From NCBI GenBank assembly GCA_031368215.1, contig JANLRD010000084.1:1-25408 (forward strand): a stretch of DNA of 25,408 nt, given 5' to 3'. A program made the translations under genes and the position numbers. The notes beneath the pieces are model-generated. The model was not told the origin of the DNA, ran no database searches, and was given only the letters and a program-made list of their open reading frames with translations. Origin of the DNA: JANLQX01 sp031368215 (GTDB lineage: Bacteria > Actinomycetota > Acidimicrobiia > Acidimicrobiales > JANYDT01). Shown here piece after piece: positions 1 to 7,652 of the stretch (the first letter of the stretch is position 1; every line of letters begins with the position of its first letter).

Positions 1-544
1 GGCCCTGGGCAAGCGGGGTCCCGTAAATCTGGCCGATCATGACGATCTTGTCCTTGATCTCGGTGTAAGCCTTGGTCGCCTCGCCGACGTCGTAGTACGT
101 CTCTTTGAACAAGGTGTTGATCGGATACTTGCCGGCGACTCCTCCGGCGTCGTTCACCCGGCTGATGTAGGCGTTGAAGCCGGCCGTGAGCACCTTGCCA
201 CCATCGGCGAAGAGCGCCGAGCTCGGGAACTGCGGGCTGAACACCACGTTGCCGATGTAGCCGATGGTGATCGTCTTCCCGTCGAAACCGGGCACGGTGG
301 GAAGACCGGTCGGTGCGGGCGTGGCGGCGGCGCCAGCGGCGGGCGCCTTCGTCGTGGCCGGCGCGGCGACCTTGGCGTAGACGCGGGACTTGCCCTTGGC
401 GACGCACGTGAGACCGCCGACGACTTCGCCGACCTTGCGGCACTTGGCGCCAGCCTTGGCGGATGCCGAGAAGGCCGGCAACGCGGGCAGGGCAACGGCG
501 GATGCCGTGCCCAACACGAGCAGAGCTCGGGTGATGTTCTTCAT
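1..544 (-). CDS. livK: Branched-chain amino acid type ABC transporter, periplasmic substrate-binding protein (N-terminal part, cut by window edge)
   Basis: This is the first 181 codons of a substrate-binding protein that would capture the ligand outside the membrane and deliver it to the LivHM channel. The ATG at 542-544 starts a clear signal peptide (MKNITRALLVLGTASAVALP, then an Ala-rich cleavage region near residue 27-31). An Ala/Pro/Thr-rich linker follows at about residues 55-80, and then the mature type 1 periplasmic-binding fold begins with KTITIGYIGN. Later segments such as NAYISRVNDAGGVAGKYPI match the LivK family style. A purine-rich site (AAGGGG, minus strand, about 554-559) lies about 10 bases upstream of the ATG. 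It is the last gene of the liv operon, 133 bases after livM, a spacer with two small inverted repeats. The ligand cannot be told from the sequence; such proteins bind amino acids, amides or urea. The C-terminal half is outside the window. Confidence 0.85.
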   Translation of the reverse strand, partial: MKNITRALLVLGTASAVALPALPAFSASAKAGAKCRKVGEVVGGLTCVAKGKSRVYAKVAAPATTKAPAAGAAATPAPTGLPTVPGFDGKTITIGYIGNVVFSPQFPSSALFADGGKVLTAGFNAYISRVNDAGGVAGKYPINTLFKETYYDVGEATKAYTEIKDKIVMIGQIYGTPLAQG

Positions 545-579
545 GTAAGGGTTCCCCTTGGTTGGGTGGTGTTGGCTTG

Positions 580-614
580 GTGACCGCTGTCACGGGTGCC
601 ATGAATTCTGGCAC
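580..614. promoter_or_regulatory. Two short inverted repeats in the livM-livK spacer
   Basis: Arms GTGAC (580-584) and GTCAC (589-593) form one inverted repeat. GTGCCA (596-601) and TGGCAC (609-614) form a second one around GAATTC. Both lie 36-70 bases before the livK start. They could be mRNA hairpins that protect or separately set livK expression, or operator half-sites. Only the symmetry is seen; the role is inferred. Confidence 0.35.
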
Positions 615-677
615 AAGGCAGCGTGAACGCTTGGTTGCCGGCGTTCCGCAAAGGCGTGGCGCAGACCCTGTCGGGAT

Positions 678-1961
678 CTACGAAGAAAACGGGAATGCGC
701 GGAGCCAGCGGCGTATCCGGTGCCAGACGCCGACGAGTCCGAGCGGGAAGAACCGCAGGAACAAGATGATCAGCAGCCCGTAGAAGAAGTCGGTGAACAC
801 CAGGAACGTGAAGCCTCGCTTCGCCGGATCCGTCTGCACCCCGGGCAGGTGCTGCAGCAGCTTCTGCTGGGTTTCGAAGAGCGTCTTGATGGCATCGAAG
901 AAGGCTGCGAACGCAATGGCCCCGAGCACCGAACCGAGCAGCGAGCCGATACCCCCGATGATGATCATGGCGACGAAGTTGATCGAGAAGCTGAGGTTGA
1001 ACGACGACGGGTTCACGTTGCCGAGAAACGAACCGTAGATCGCACCAGCCAGCGCCGCACACGCTCCGGAGACCGCGAACGCCCACGTCTTTGTGTATCG
1101 CTGCTCGACACCGATCACCTCGGCCGAGAGGTCACGGTCGCGTACGGCCATCATCGCCCTGCCCTGCCGCGAGCGAAGCAGGTTGCGGGCGAGCAGCACC
1201 ACCACGAGGACGACCGCCCACACCAGCCAGAAGTACCCCTGTTTGGCGTTGAAGAAGAAGTTGTCGAAGAACACGGTTTCCGACGTGTCCTTCGACTTGA
1301 ACTCGATGAGCTTCCCCGGAAACGGGCTGAAGTGGAAGCCGGGGAGGTCGGTACGGGGGGCAACGTCGCCGCCCGTTATCGACTCCCAGTTCTTCGCCAC
1401 GTGATCGGCGAGGAACACGAGAAAGAGCGACACCATGGCGAGGTAGTTGCCGCGTAAGCGGAGGGCAAACGGACCGATCACCGCGCTGATCAACGCCCCG
1501 ATGACGGCTGCCATCACCAGCCACACCACCGACGGCACCTTCCCGTCGAACAGGTCGACACCGAAGTAGCCCGTCGAGTATGCGCCAAGCGAGATGAACG
1601 CGGCATGACCCAGCGAGATCTGACCGGTATTGCCGATCAGCAGGTTGAGACCGATCGCGCCGAGCGCGTAGACGCCGGCGTAGATGAACGTGGTGAGCCA
1701 CTTCTCGTTCATCGGCAAGCCGGGGATGAACTGGTTGGGAAGATGGAACGAACCGATGCCGAGCCACGAGAAACCGATAGGGATCGAGATGAAGATAAGC
1801 GCACCGACGACCAGACCGACTTTGGAACCGATGGTGCGGAATCTCCGGTGATCGGCGCCATAGCTGGTGACGAGGCGACGGGCCTCGTCCCGACGGGCCC
1901 ACCAGATCATCGCCGCAGCAGAGGCGACGAGGAGCACGATGGTCAGAAGCGCGCCGCTCAT
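678..1961 (-). CDS. livM: Branched-chain amino acid type ABC transporter permease LivM
   Basis: Inner-membrane permease of 427 residues that pairs with LivH to form the translocation channel of the Liv importer. The family hallmarks are visible: GNTGQISLGHAAFISLGAY in the first conserved helix region, LRGNYLAMVSL, the cytoplasmic coupling segment GRAMMAVRDRDLSAEVIGV that contacts the ATPases, and GGIGSLLGSVLGA near the C-terminus. It is longer than a typical LivM (about 300-360 residues). The excess comes from an N-terminal membrane segment (residues 3-22) with a charged loop, and a roughly 50-residue hydrophilic insert (about 205-255) between helices. It starts at ATG 1959-1961, 58 bases after the livH stop, in the same operon. 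The family assignment is firm; the ligand is unknown. Confidence 0.93.
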   Translation of the reverse strand: MSGALLTIVLLVASAAAMIWWARRDEARRLVTSYGADHRRFRTIGSKVGLVVGALIFISIPIGFSWLGIGSFHLPNQFIPGLPMNEKWLTTFIYAGVYALGAIGLNLLIGNTGQISLGHAAFISLGAYSTGYFGVDLFDGKVPSVVWLVMAAVIGALISAVIGPFALRLRGNYLAMVSLFLVFLADHVAKNWESITGGDVAPRTDLPGFHFSPFPGKLIEFKSKDTSETVFFDNFFFNAKQGYFWLVWAVVLVVVLLARNLLRSRQGRAMMAVRDRDLSAEVIGVEQRYTKTWAFAVSGACAALAGAIYGSFLGNVNPSSFNLSFSINFVAMIIIGGIGSLLGSVLGAIAFAAFFDAIKTLFETQQKLLQHLPGVQTDPAKRGFTFLVFTDFFYGLLIILFLRFFPLGLVGVWHRIRRWLRAFPFSS

Positions 1962-2019
1962 CGAAGCGCTCCTGCAGGACTCGTGTCGTTACGCCGGGAC
2001 AACGTGGTCGTCGACATGG

Positions 2020-2964
2020 TCATACCCTTCGGACTTCTTCGGACCCGAACAACCCGGTCGGCCGCAGCAGGAGGATCGCGATCATCACGATGAACGGCGT
2101 GAGGCGAGCGAACTCGGCGCCGACGATGTGCTCGAAGTGAAACTCGTACGCGGCCGTCACCTCCTGCACGATGCCGATGATGAGCCCGCCGAGCACGGCG
2201 CCCTCGAGCGAATCGACGCCACCGAGCACCATGGCCGGAAAACCGAACAGGGCGAGGAGGCCGAGCGCCGGTGAAACCTGGGTGACCTGCGAGCCTGCTC
2301 CCGACGCGAGGAGTGTTCCGGCGATGGCGGCGAGCGCTGAGGCGAGCGCCCACGACAGACCGAAGATCACATTCGGGCTGATGCCCTGGGCGATTGCGGC
2401 TTCCTGGTCGAACGCCGTGGCCTTCATCGCCGTGCCCAGCTTGGACCGTTGGAACCCGAATAAGAAAGCGACCGTAATCGCCGCCGTGACGCCGAGCGTG
2501 AAGATGTCGATGTACTTGATACCCACTCCGGAGATCCGTACGAACTTGTCACCGAAGGGCGAGTTGAGGTTCGAGGCACTCGTTCCCCAGATCCCGCTCA
2601 TCACCGAACTGATGACCACGCCGACACCGAGCGTCACCATGATCACGGCGAACACCGGCCGACCGCGAAAGCCCGAGATGACGAACTTGTTGACGCACCA
2701 GCCGAGGCCGGCCATCACCACGGTCGCCAGCAACAGGGCGAGGAGGTACGGAAGCCGCAGCAGCGAGGGCGGGCTGTCGAAGTTCAGGCCGGAGATGGGC
2801 CCCGAGAACGAGTAGGTGAGGTAGGCGCCCAACGTGAGGAACGCGCCCTGGCCGAAGTTCAGGGTGTGGGTCGACCGGTACACGATCACATACCCAAGGG
2901 CCACGAGACCGTAGAGGCCGCCCAGGGAGACACCCGAGGCGAGCGCGTTGAAGAAGGTGGTCAT
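2020..2964 (-). CDS. livH: Branched-chain amino acid type ABC transporter permease LivH
   Basis: Inner-membrane permease of 314 residues, partner of LivM. The N-terminal stretch LGGLYGLVALGYVIVYRSTH followed by LNFGQGAFLTLGAY is the LivH signature. About eight hydrophobic helices follow, and KLGTAMKATAFDQEAAIAQG is the cytoplasmic coupling loop. The reading frame is open further upstream, but the ATG at 2962-2964 is chosen because it gives the family N-terminus and overlaps the stop of the preceding synthetase-like gene as ATGA (2961-2964), implying translational coupling. A GGGGCGG stretch lies just before this ATG. The length agrees with the usual 290-315 residues, and no key segment is missing. 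Confidence 0.93.
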   Translation of the reverse strand: MTTFFNALASGVSLGGLYGLVALGYVIVYRSTHTLNFGQGAFLTLGAYLTYSFSGPISGLNFDSPPSLLRLPYLLALLLATVVMAGLGWCVNKFVISGFRGRPVFAVIMVTLGVGVVISSVMSGIWGTSASNLNSPFGDKFVRISGVGIKYIDIFTLGVTAAITVAFLFGFQRSKLGTAMKATAFDQEAAIAQGISPNVIFGLSWALASALAAIAGTLLASGAGSQVTQVSPALGLLALFGFPAMVLGGVDSLEGAVLGGLIIGIVQEVTAAYEFHFEHIVGAEFARLTPFIVMIAILLLRPTGLFGSEEVRRV

Positions 2965-4262
2965 TGTGCCGCCCCGAGGCGTTCTGCGAGCAGCGAGGAG
3001 GGAACTGCACCGACAGAGTTCAGGGTGGCGCGCACCGGCGCGACGAGCGGTAGCCCGAGCCCGGCGAGGAACTCGGCGGAACCCGGGGCGACGCTGCCCG
3101 CATCGCCGATCACCGCACGACAGGTGTCCAGGCCGTAGCGACGTTTGATCGCCGCGTGAACGGCGGCCGGGGTCCGCAGAAACAACAGGCCGCCGACCGC
3201 GGCAATGGCGAGCGAGACGATGATGCGGATCCAATCGTTCATCGACGGTGACACGAGCAGGTAGATGAAAACCGCCGCCGAGGTGGCGAGCCCGATGAGA
3301 CGCGACGGCGACACCGGCAACGGCGCCCGCCCAGCCGAGGTTGGTGCACCGACCGGGAGGCGCCCGCCAAGGGCGAGTCGCTTGATCCCCTTGGTCTCAC
3401 GCACTCGACGCGAGGCATCGGCGTGGATCCCCGCCAGCGACTCGGAGGCGATATGAAGGTGAGTAGGCGCTACCTGCACGAGTTCGGAACCGGCCAACGG
3501 ACCGCCTTCGCCGATCGCCACCGAGGAGCCGCACAGCAATGACGCCCCGACGCTGAGCACCTGCTCCTCCAACTCCGCCAGCGAGCGCTGCGCCAACAGT
3601 CGCGAGGTCGCACCAATCGCCATGGTGTCGAGCGCCGATTGACCGGCGGCCAGCAGATCGGCGTGCGTCAACGAGGACACGGCGACATCGGTGCCGTCGA
3701 TCGAGGTGACAAGCAATGCGAGTGAGGTTGCCGAAACCGATGCGACGGACGAACGCCACGACGACGTGGCCCCGGCATCGTCGATCAACTGCGCGAGCGT
3801 CGACCGGGTGGACCGATCGGGACGGCCCGCGACTTCCAGGTCGCGCAGACCGCGGGTCTCGACGACGACGACCGTGGCCGGCGACTCGGGCGCATCGACG
3901 CACTTGTCGTACTGCTCCTCGTCGCCGGTAATGGCGAGGGACGCGTTGTTCGCCTTCAGCAGCGCGGCCGTCGTGGCCGGGGAGTAGTCGGGCGAGATCA
4001 GCAATGCGGTGGCGCCGATGCCGACGACGGCGTACTCCGCGGCAACGAACTCGACGGAGTTCTTCGCGATGATGGCGACGACATCACCCGTGCGCACGCC
4101 CTTGGCCAGGAGTCCGTTGCCGATGCGCTCGGCCATCTCGCACAAAGCCGCCCACGACATCGGCTCCCATACGCCGAGTCTTCGCTGGAACACGGCAACG
4201 CGGCCGCCGCTCGGCCCGGATGCCCGCTCGATCAGCGCGGCCGCCAACGTGTCACCGCTCAC
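2961..4262 (-). CDS. Degenerate, membrane-hairpin-containing acyl-CoA-synthetase-like (AMP-binding) protein in the liv operon
   Basis: A protein of 433 residues (GTG start at 4260-4262; an in-frame ATG at 4290-4292 would add 10). The N-terminal region resembles the adenylate-forming acyl-CoA synthetase fold: WAALCEMAERIGNGLLAKGV, VVAIIAKNSVEFVAAEYAVV and ALLISPDYSPATT are typical of its first subdomain. Synthetase genes inside liv operons are known from other bacteria. Here the phosphate-binding loop, normally close to TSGTTGxPKG, reads TSIDGTDVAVSSLTHADLL. The place expected to carry YGxTE reads LPLVAPVRATLN, and the protein ends soon after, so the hinge and C-terminal catalytic lysine domain are absent. 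Residues about 322-362 are two membrane helices around MNDWIR. I infer a catalytically dead, membrane-attached relic or a repurposed accessory protein. The frame is intact, with good codon bias and ATGA coupling to livH, so it does not look like a fresh pseudogene. Confidence 0.7.
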   Translation of the reverse strand: MSGDTLAAALIERASGPSGGRVAVFQRRLGVWEPMSWAALCEMAERIGNGLLAKGVRTGDVVAIIAKNSVEFVAAEYAVVGIGATALLISPDYSPATTAALLKANNASLAITGDEEQYDKCVDAPESPATVVVVETRGLRDLEVAGRPDRSTRSTLAQLIDDAGATSSWRSSVASVSATSLALLVTSIDGTDVAVSSLTHADLLAAGQSALDTMAIGATSRLLAQRSLAELEEQVLSVGASLLCGSSVAIGEGGPLAGSELVQVAPTHLHIASESLAGIHADASRRVRETKGIKRLALGGRLPVGAPTSAGRAPLPVSPSRLIGLATSAAVFIYLLVSPSMNDWIRIIVSLAIAAVGGLLFLRTPAAVHAAIKRRYGLDTCRAVIGDAGSVAPGSAEFLAGLGLPLVAPVRATLNSVGAVPSSLLAERLGAAQ

Positions 4263-4338
4263 GACGCCGCCCCCAGATACGCGCCAACACATCGAGGCTC
4301 ACACGCACACCACATCACGACGCCGCCCCCAGATACGC
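4259..4338 (-). repeat. Exact 24-bp direct repeat duplicating the 3' end of livG at the gene junction
   Basis: Positions 4259-4282 and 4315-4338 are identical over 24 bases, offset by 56. The 4315 copy encodes the last residues of LivG (AYLGAAS) plus its TGA. The 4259 copy contains the same TGA overlapped by the GTG start of the synthetase-like gene (GTGA), with GGGGGCGG upstream as a plausible ribosome site. This suggests an ancestral GTGA overlap of the two genes that was split by a 56-bp tandem duplication and divergence. Confidence 0.8.
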
Positions 4339-5130
4339 CTCGATCACGCGCTGATTCGACTTGATCTCCGCCGGCAGCCCTTCGGCGATCTTCTGGCCGA
4401 AGTCGAGCACCATGATCCGCTCCGCCACCTGCATCACCATGTGCATGTCGTGCTCCACCAAGATCATCGAGATGCCCAAGGCGTCCTTCGTCTCCAGGAT
4501 GTAGCGGGCCATGTCTTCGGTCTCGGTGGCGTTCATGCCCGCGACCGGTTCGTCGAGGAGCAGCAGCTTGGGCTCCATGCACAACGCTCGGGCCAGCTCC
4601 ATGCGCTTTTGCACGCCGTAAGGGAGCGAACCGACCGGCTGGCCGCGATACACATGGAGGTCGAGCAGCTTCATGATCTCCTCGACCCGTCGGCGATGGA
4701 AGATCTCCTGCTTCTTGGTGATCCCGGTGAACACCATCCCGGCGAGAAACCCGCCCTTCATCAGGTGATGGCGTCCGAGCATCAAGTTGGCGACCACATC
4801 GAGGTTCGGGAAGAGCCCGATGTTCTGGAACGTGCGCGCAATCCCCTGGGCCACGGTGAACGGCGGCTTGGTCCCGATGATCTCCACCCCGTCGATCTTG
4901 ATCGTGCCCTCCTGCGGCCGGTACACCGCGTTGAGGCAGTTGAAGATCGACGTCTTGCCGGCGCCATTGGGCCCGATCACGGCGAAGAGCTCGTTGCGGC
5001 GGACCTCGAAGCTCACGCCGTCGATGGCGGTCACGCCACCGAAGCGCATCGTGATCCCGTCGACGACGAGCAGCGGGCTGGTGTCGGCATAGCGGCCGGG
5101 CAACGTGGAGGTCTTGCCGAGAATGGTCAT
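4315..5130 (-). CDS. livG: Branched-chain amino acid type ABC transporter ATPase LivG
   Basis: Cytoplasmic ATPase of 271 residues that powers the LivHM channel together with LivF. Walker A is GPNGAGKTS (residues 53-61). The Q-loop lies in ARTFQNIGLFPNLDV. The signature is the LivG-type variant LPYGVQKRMELARAL instead of LSGGQ. Walker B is LLLLDEPVAGMN, the switch histidine lies in ILVEHDM, and the LivG C-terminus ends EAYLG. The ATG at 5128-5130 is chosen; an in-frame GTG at 5155-5157 would add nine residues. It lies 97 bases after livF. Its last 24 bases are duplicated downstream. The length is slightly above the usual 255 because of an N-terminal tail of about 18 residues. Confidence 0.92.
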   Translation of the reverse strand: MTILGKTSTLPGRYADTSPLLVVDGITMRFGGVTAIDGVSFEVRRNELFAVIGPNGAGKTSIFNCLNAVYRPQEGTIKIDGVEIIGTKPPFTVAQGIARTFQNIGLFPNLDVVANLMLGRHHLMKGGFLAGMVFTGITKKQEIFHRRRVEEIMKLLDLHVYRGQPVGSLPYGVQKRMELARALCMEPKLLLLDEPVAGMNATETEDMARYILETKDALGISMILVEHDMHMVMQVAERIMVLDFGQKIAEGLPAEIKSNQRVIEAYLGAAS

Positions 5131-5227
5131 ACCGCGCCCCCGCCGACTGTCCGGCACGACGTCGTGGTGTCCGTCACGCTGAGCACCTGCTCCGGGCCGA
5201 ATGTCCCGACCATTTCGAGGATCGTCC

Positions 5228-6037
5228 TCATGCGCTGTACTCCCGGGTGTGGCGATACGACTTCAGCGACCGGTAGGAGGTGTCGTGGGAGTCGCCGCCG
5301 AGATAGAGCGCCTCGATCTCGGGATCGTTGAGCAAATCCGTGCCACGACCTTCCTTCGCCACGCGGCCGGTCTCGAGCACGTAGGCGTAGTCGGCTACCG
5401 AGAGCGCCTTGGCGGCGTTCTGTTCCACCAGCACCACGCTGGTGCCGAGGCCGTTGATGGTCTTGACGATCTCGAAGATCTGTTCGACGATGAGCGGGGC
5501 CAGACCCAACGACGGTTCGTCGAGCAGCATCAGCGTGGGATTGGCCATGAGCGCGCGTCCGATGGCCAGCATCTGCTGCTCGCCCCCGGACATGTAGCCG
5601 GCCACCTGCTTGCGACGCTCGGCAAGACGAGGGAAGAGGGTCATCACCTGGTCGTACGACGCCTTGATACCCGCCTTGTCGGCCCGGGTGTAGGCACCGG
5701 TCTTGAGGTTCTCGTCGACGGTGAGCGGGGCGAAGATCCGACGACCCTCCATCACTTGGGCCATGCCCGCTCGCACGAGCGCCGACGAGTCGCCGGTGGT
5801 CGTGTCCTTGCCGTTGAACTTCACTGTGCCGGCGGTGATGGCACCGTTCTGGTACAGCAGGAGGCCCGAGATCGCCCGCAGCAGCGTCGTCTTCCCGGCA
5901 CCGTTGGCCCCGAGGATGGCCACGACCGAACCCGTCGCTACGGCAAGGCTCACGCCACGCAGAACTTGTATCGCTCCGCCGTAGACGACCTCGACATTGC
6001 TGACCTCGAGGATGGCAGGTGTGGTGTCCGCGGTCAC
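5228..6037 (-). CDS. livF: Branched-chain amino acid type ABC transporter ATPase LivF
   Basis: Second ATPase of the Liv importer, 269 residues, first gene of the operon. Walker A is GANGAGKTT (residues 43-51). The signature is YMSGGEQQMLAIGRAL, Walker B is LMLLDEPSLGLAP, followed by IFEIVKTIN and VVLVEQNAAKAL, all typical of LivF. The GTG at 6035-6037 is chosen because ILEVSNVEVVYGG, the family start, follows about eight residues in. Further upstream the open frame runs into the divergent hydrolase gene. No good ribosome site precedes this GTG, so the start is less certain than the gene. It carries an unusual 23-residue C-terminal tail rich in Ser, Arg and Tyr (SYRSLKSYRHTREYSA) beyond the normal LivF end at YLG. 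Confidence 0.9.
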   Translation of the reverse strand: MTADTTPAILEVSNVEVVYGGAIQVLRGVSLAVATGSVVAILGANGAGKTTLLRAISGLLLYQNGAITAGTVKFNGKDTTTGDSSALVRAGMAQVMEGRRIFAPLTVDENLKTGAYTRADKAGIKASYDQVMTLFPRLAERRKQVAGYMSGGEQQMLAIGRALMANPTLMLLDEPSLGLAPLIVEQIFEIVKTINGLGTSVVLVEQNAAKALSVADYAYVLETGRVAKEGRGTDLLNDPEIEALYLGGDSHDTSYRSLKSYRHTREYSA

Positions 6038-6057
6038 AGGGTCACGATGATGGCACA

Positions 6058-6123
6058 ACGTCGCGTCCTGGCGACGTGGATCCGACCCGCGATCTCCAAC
6101 CGGTTCGTTTTGGGAAACGAACC
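6058..6123. promoter_or_regulatory. Divergent control region with two palindromes between livF and the serine hydrolase gene
   Basis: The 100-base spacer between the divergent starts holds ACGTCGC (6058-6064) mirrored by GCGACGT (6071-6077), and GGTTCGTTT (6102-6110) mirrored by AAACGAACC (6115-6123). The second is overlapped on its left by the 8-base palindrome AACCGGTT (6098-6105). It ends directly before the hydrolase ribosome site GAGGAGGAG (6124-6132). These are plausible operators for a repressor acting on one or both genes; the second could instead fold as an mRNA hairpin beside the ribosome site. The regulator is not in the window. Confidence 0.45.
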
Positions 6124-6137
6124 GAGGAGGAGCAGAA

Positions 6138-7391
6138 TTGCGGGTCGTGACGCCCTTCGACATCGACCCGAACGCCGGCGGTTTCGCGCCAGAGCGCCTC
6201 ACACGGATCACCGATCATCTCCGCCGCAACTTCATCGAACCGGGCAAGATCGCCGGTTGCCAGACCCTTGTCGCCCGCCATGGCACGGTGGCCTATTTCG
6301 ACTCGCAGGGACTCGCCGACCTCGAGAGCGCCACTCCGCTTCATGACGACGCCATCTTCCGCTACTACTCGATGACCAAGCCGATCACGTCGGTCGCGCT
6401 GATGACGCTCTACGAGCGCGGACACTTCCAGCTGAACGATCCCGTCTCGAAGTTCATCCCGTCTTGGAAGAACCACAAGGTCTGGGTCTCGGGCTCCGGC
6501 GAGAACATGGTGCTCGAACCACCGAGGCGGGCGATGACCGTCCGCGACCTGCTCTGCCACACCAGTGGCCTGACCTACGGATCGTTGCTCGCCAACGTCG
6601 GCGCAGTGGTGGAGCCTCATCCCGTCGAGGAGGTCTACGACGTCCTCCGAGTACGCGAAGACCGCAACCAACCACTCGCCGAACTCGCGCGCCAACTGTC
6701 CAACGTGCCGCTGCGCTTCCACCCCGGGGAGCGCTGGATGTACTCCTTGGCCACGGATGTGTGTGCATACCTCGTCGAGGTGATCTCGGGCCAACGGTTC
6801 GACGACTACCTGCATACCGAGATCCTCGGTCCCCTCGGAATGGTCGACACCGCGTTCTGGGTGCCGTCGGCGAAGGTTGACCGGCTCACCACGAGCTACG
6901 GGCGACGTCGCGACAAGTCCCTCAAACCACTCGACTCCCCGTCCTCGAGCATCTTCCTGACGGAGCCCGCGCTCCTTTCCGGCGGTGGCGGGCTCCTCGG
7001 CACAATGGCGGACTACTTCCGTTTCGCCGAGATGCTGCGGCGCGGCGGCGAGCTCGACGGACAACGCGTGCTCGGGCCGCGCACGATCGACCTGATGCGA
7101 CGCAATCACCTGGCGGGCGGCCAAGATCTCACCCAGATGTCGATGGGCGGATTCTCCGAGACGGCCTACGACGGGGTCGGGTTCGGATTGGGCTTCGCCC
7201 AGACCCTCGGCGAGGTGGCCACCGGAACCCTTGGTCACGGCGACTACTACTGGGGCGGCGCGGCGTCGACGATCTTCTGGGTCGATCCGGTGGAGGACAT
7301 GGTGGTCATCTTCCTCACCCAGCTGATGCCGTCGGGCACGTTCAACTTCCGCGGCCAGCTGAAGAACATCATCTATTCGGCCCTCGTCTGA
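6138..7391 (+). CDS. Beta-lactamase-fold serine hydrolase (class C / esterase EstB type)
   Basis: A protein of 417 residues of the beta-lactamase-related family that includes class C enzymes, D-aminopeptidases and esterases. The catalytic Ser-x-x-Lys is SMTK (S78, K81) in IFRYYSMTKPITSVAL. The second motif is Tyr-Ser (Y202, S203) in RWMYSLATDV. The third region is HGDYYWGGAAST near residue 367, in place of Lys-Thr-Gly, followed by FWVDPVEDMVVIFLTQ. No signal peptide is visible, which points to a cytoplasmic esterase or amidase rather than a secreted resistance enzyme; the substrate is unknown. The start is TTG 6138-6140, chosen for the GAGGAGGAG site about six bases upstream; GTG at 6147-6149 is an alternative. 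It is divergent from the liv operon. The following nested inverted repeat may end its transcript. Confidence 0.9.
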   Translation: MRVVTPFDIDPNAGGFAPERLTRITDHLRRNFIEPGKIAGCQTLVARHGTVAYFDSQGLADLESATPLHDDAIFRYYSMTKPITSVALMTLYERGHFQLNDPVSKFIPSWKNHKVWVSGSGENMVLEPPRRAMTVRDLLCHTSGLTYGSLLANVGAVVEPHPVEEVYDVLRVREDRNQPLAELARQLSNVPLRFHPGERWMYSLATDVCAYLVEVISGQRFDDYLHTEILGPLGMVDTAFWVPSAKVDRLTTSYGRRRDKSLKPLDSPSSSIFLTEPALLSGGGGLLGTMADYFRFAEMLRRGGELDGQRVLGPRTIDLMRRNHLAGGQDLTQMSMGGFSETAYDGVGFGLGFAQTLGEVATGTLGHGDYYWGGAASTIFWVDPVEDMVVIFLTQLMPSGTFNFRGQLKNIIYSALV

Positions 7392-7461
7392 CCGAAGGTT
7401 TGCGCCCCGGCTGGCCGTGGCGGAGCCGACACCGTGGATGGGCAGCAAACCCGGCATCCGG

Positions 7462-7562
7462 CATCCCACATCGCCGGAGACGGCATCCCGCATAGGCGAG
7501 AATCCGTCGAAAAAAGTAGCAAAACAGCCGATGCGGGATGCCTTCTGACCCGATGTGGGATG
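7462..7562. repeat. Nested double inverted repeat (four copies of a CATCCC-R-CAT motif)
   Basis: An outer pair CATCCCACATCG (7462-7473) and CGATGTGGGATG (7551-7562), and an inner pair GGCATCCCGCAT (7482-7493) and ATGCGGGATGCC (7531-7542), are both perfect over 12 bases. They are separated symmetrically by 8 bases on each side, with a 37-base A-rich centre (7494-7530). All four arms are variants of one motif, two in each direction. It fills the 261-base gap after the hydrolase gene (7392-7652). It could be a transcript-end hairpin, a REP-like element, or an array of regulator sites before the AAA+ gene. Confidence 0.75.
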
Positions 7563-7652
7563 ACCGTGCGCGGGCGTCCGCCCGACTGGCCCGTCCACAC
7601 GGCGCCCGCGTTCCTGCCCTGTCCGCGCGACCACCTGTGCCAGCATTCGTGC

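Noticed and set aside
154..495. Minus-strand 113-codon frame at the left end
   Set aside because: It is an out-of-frame reading of livK: Arg/Ser/Pro-rich with no domain, while the livK frame has a signal peptide and family motifs.
7434..7652. N-terminal extension of the AAA+ protein
   Set aside because: The frame is open, but it would encode the nested inverted repeat and reads as low-quality text; the domain-like sequence begins only after GTG 7653.
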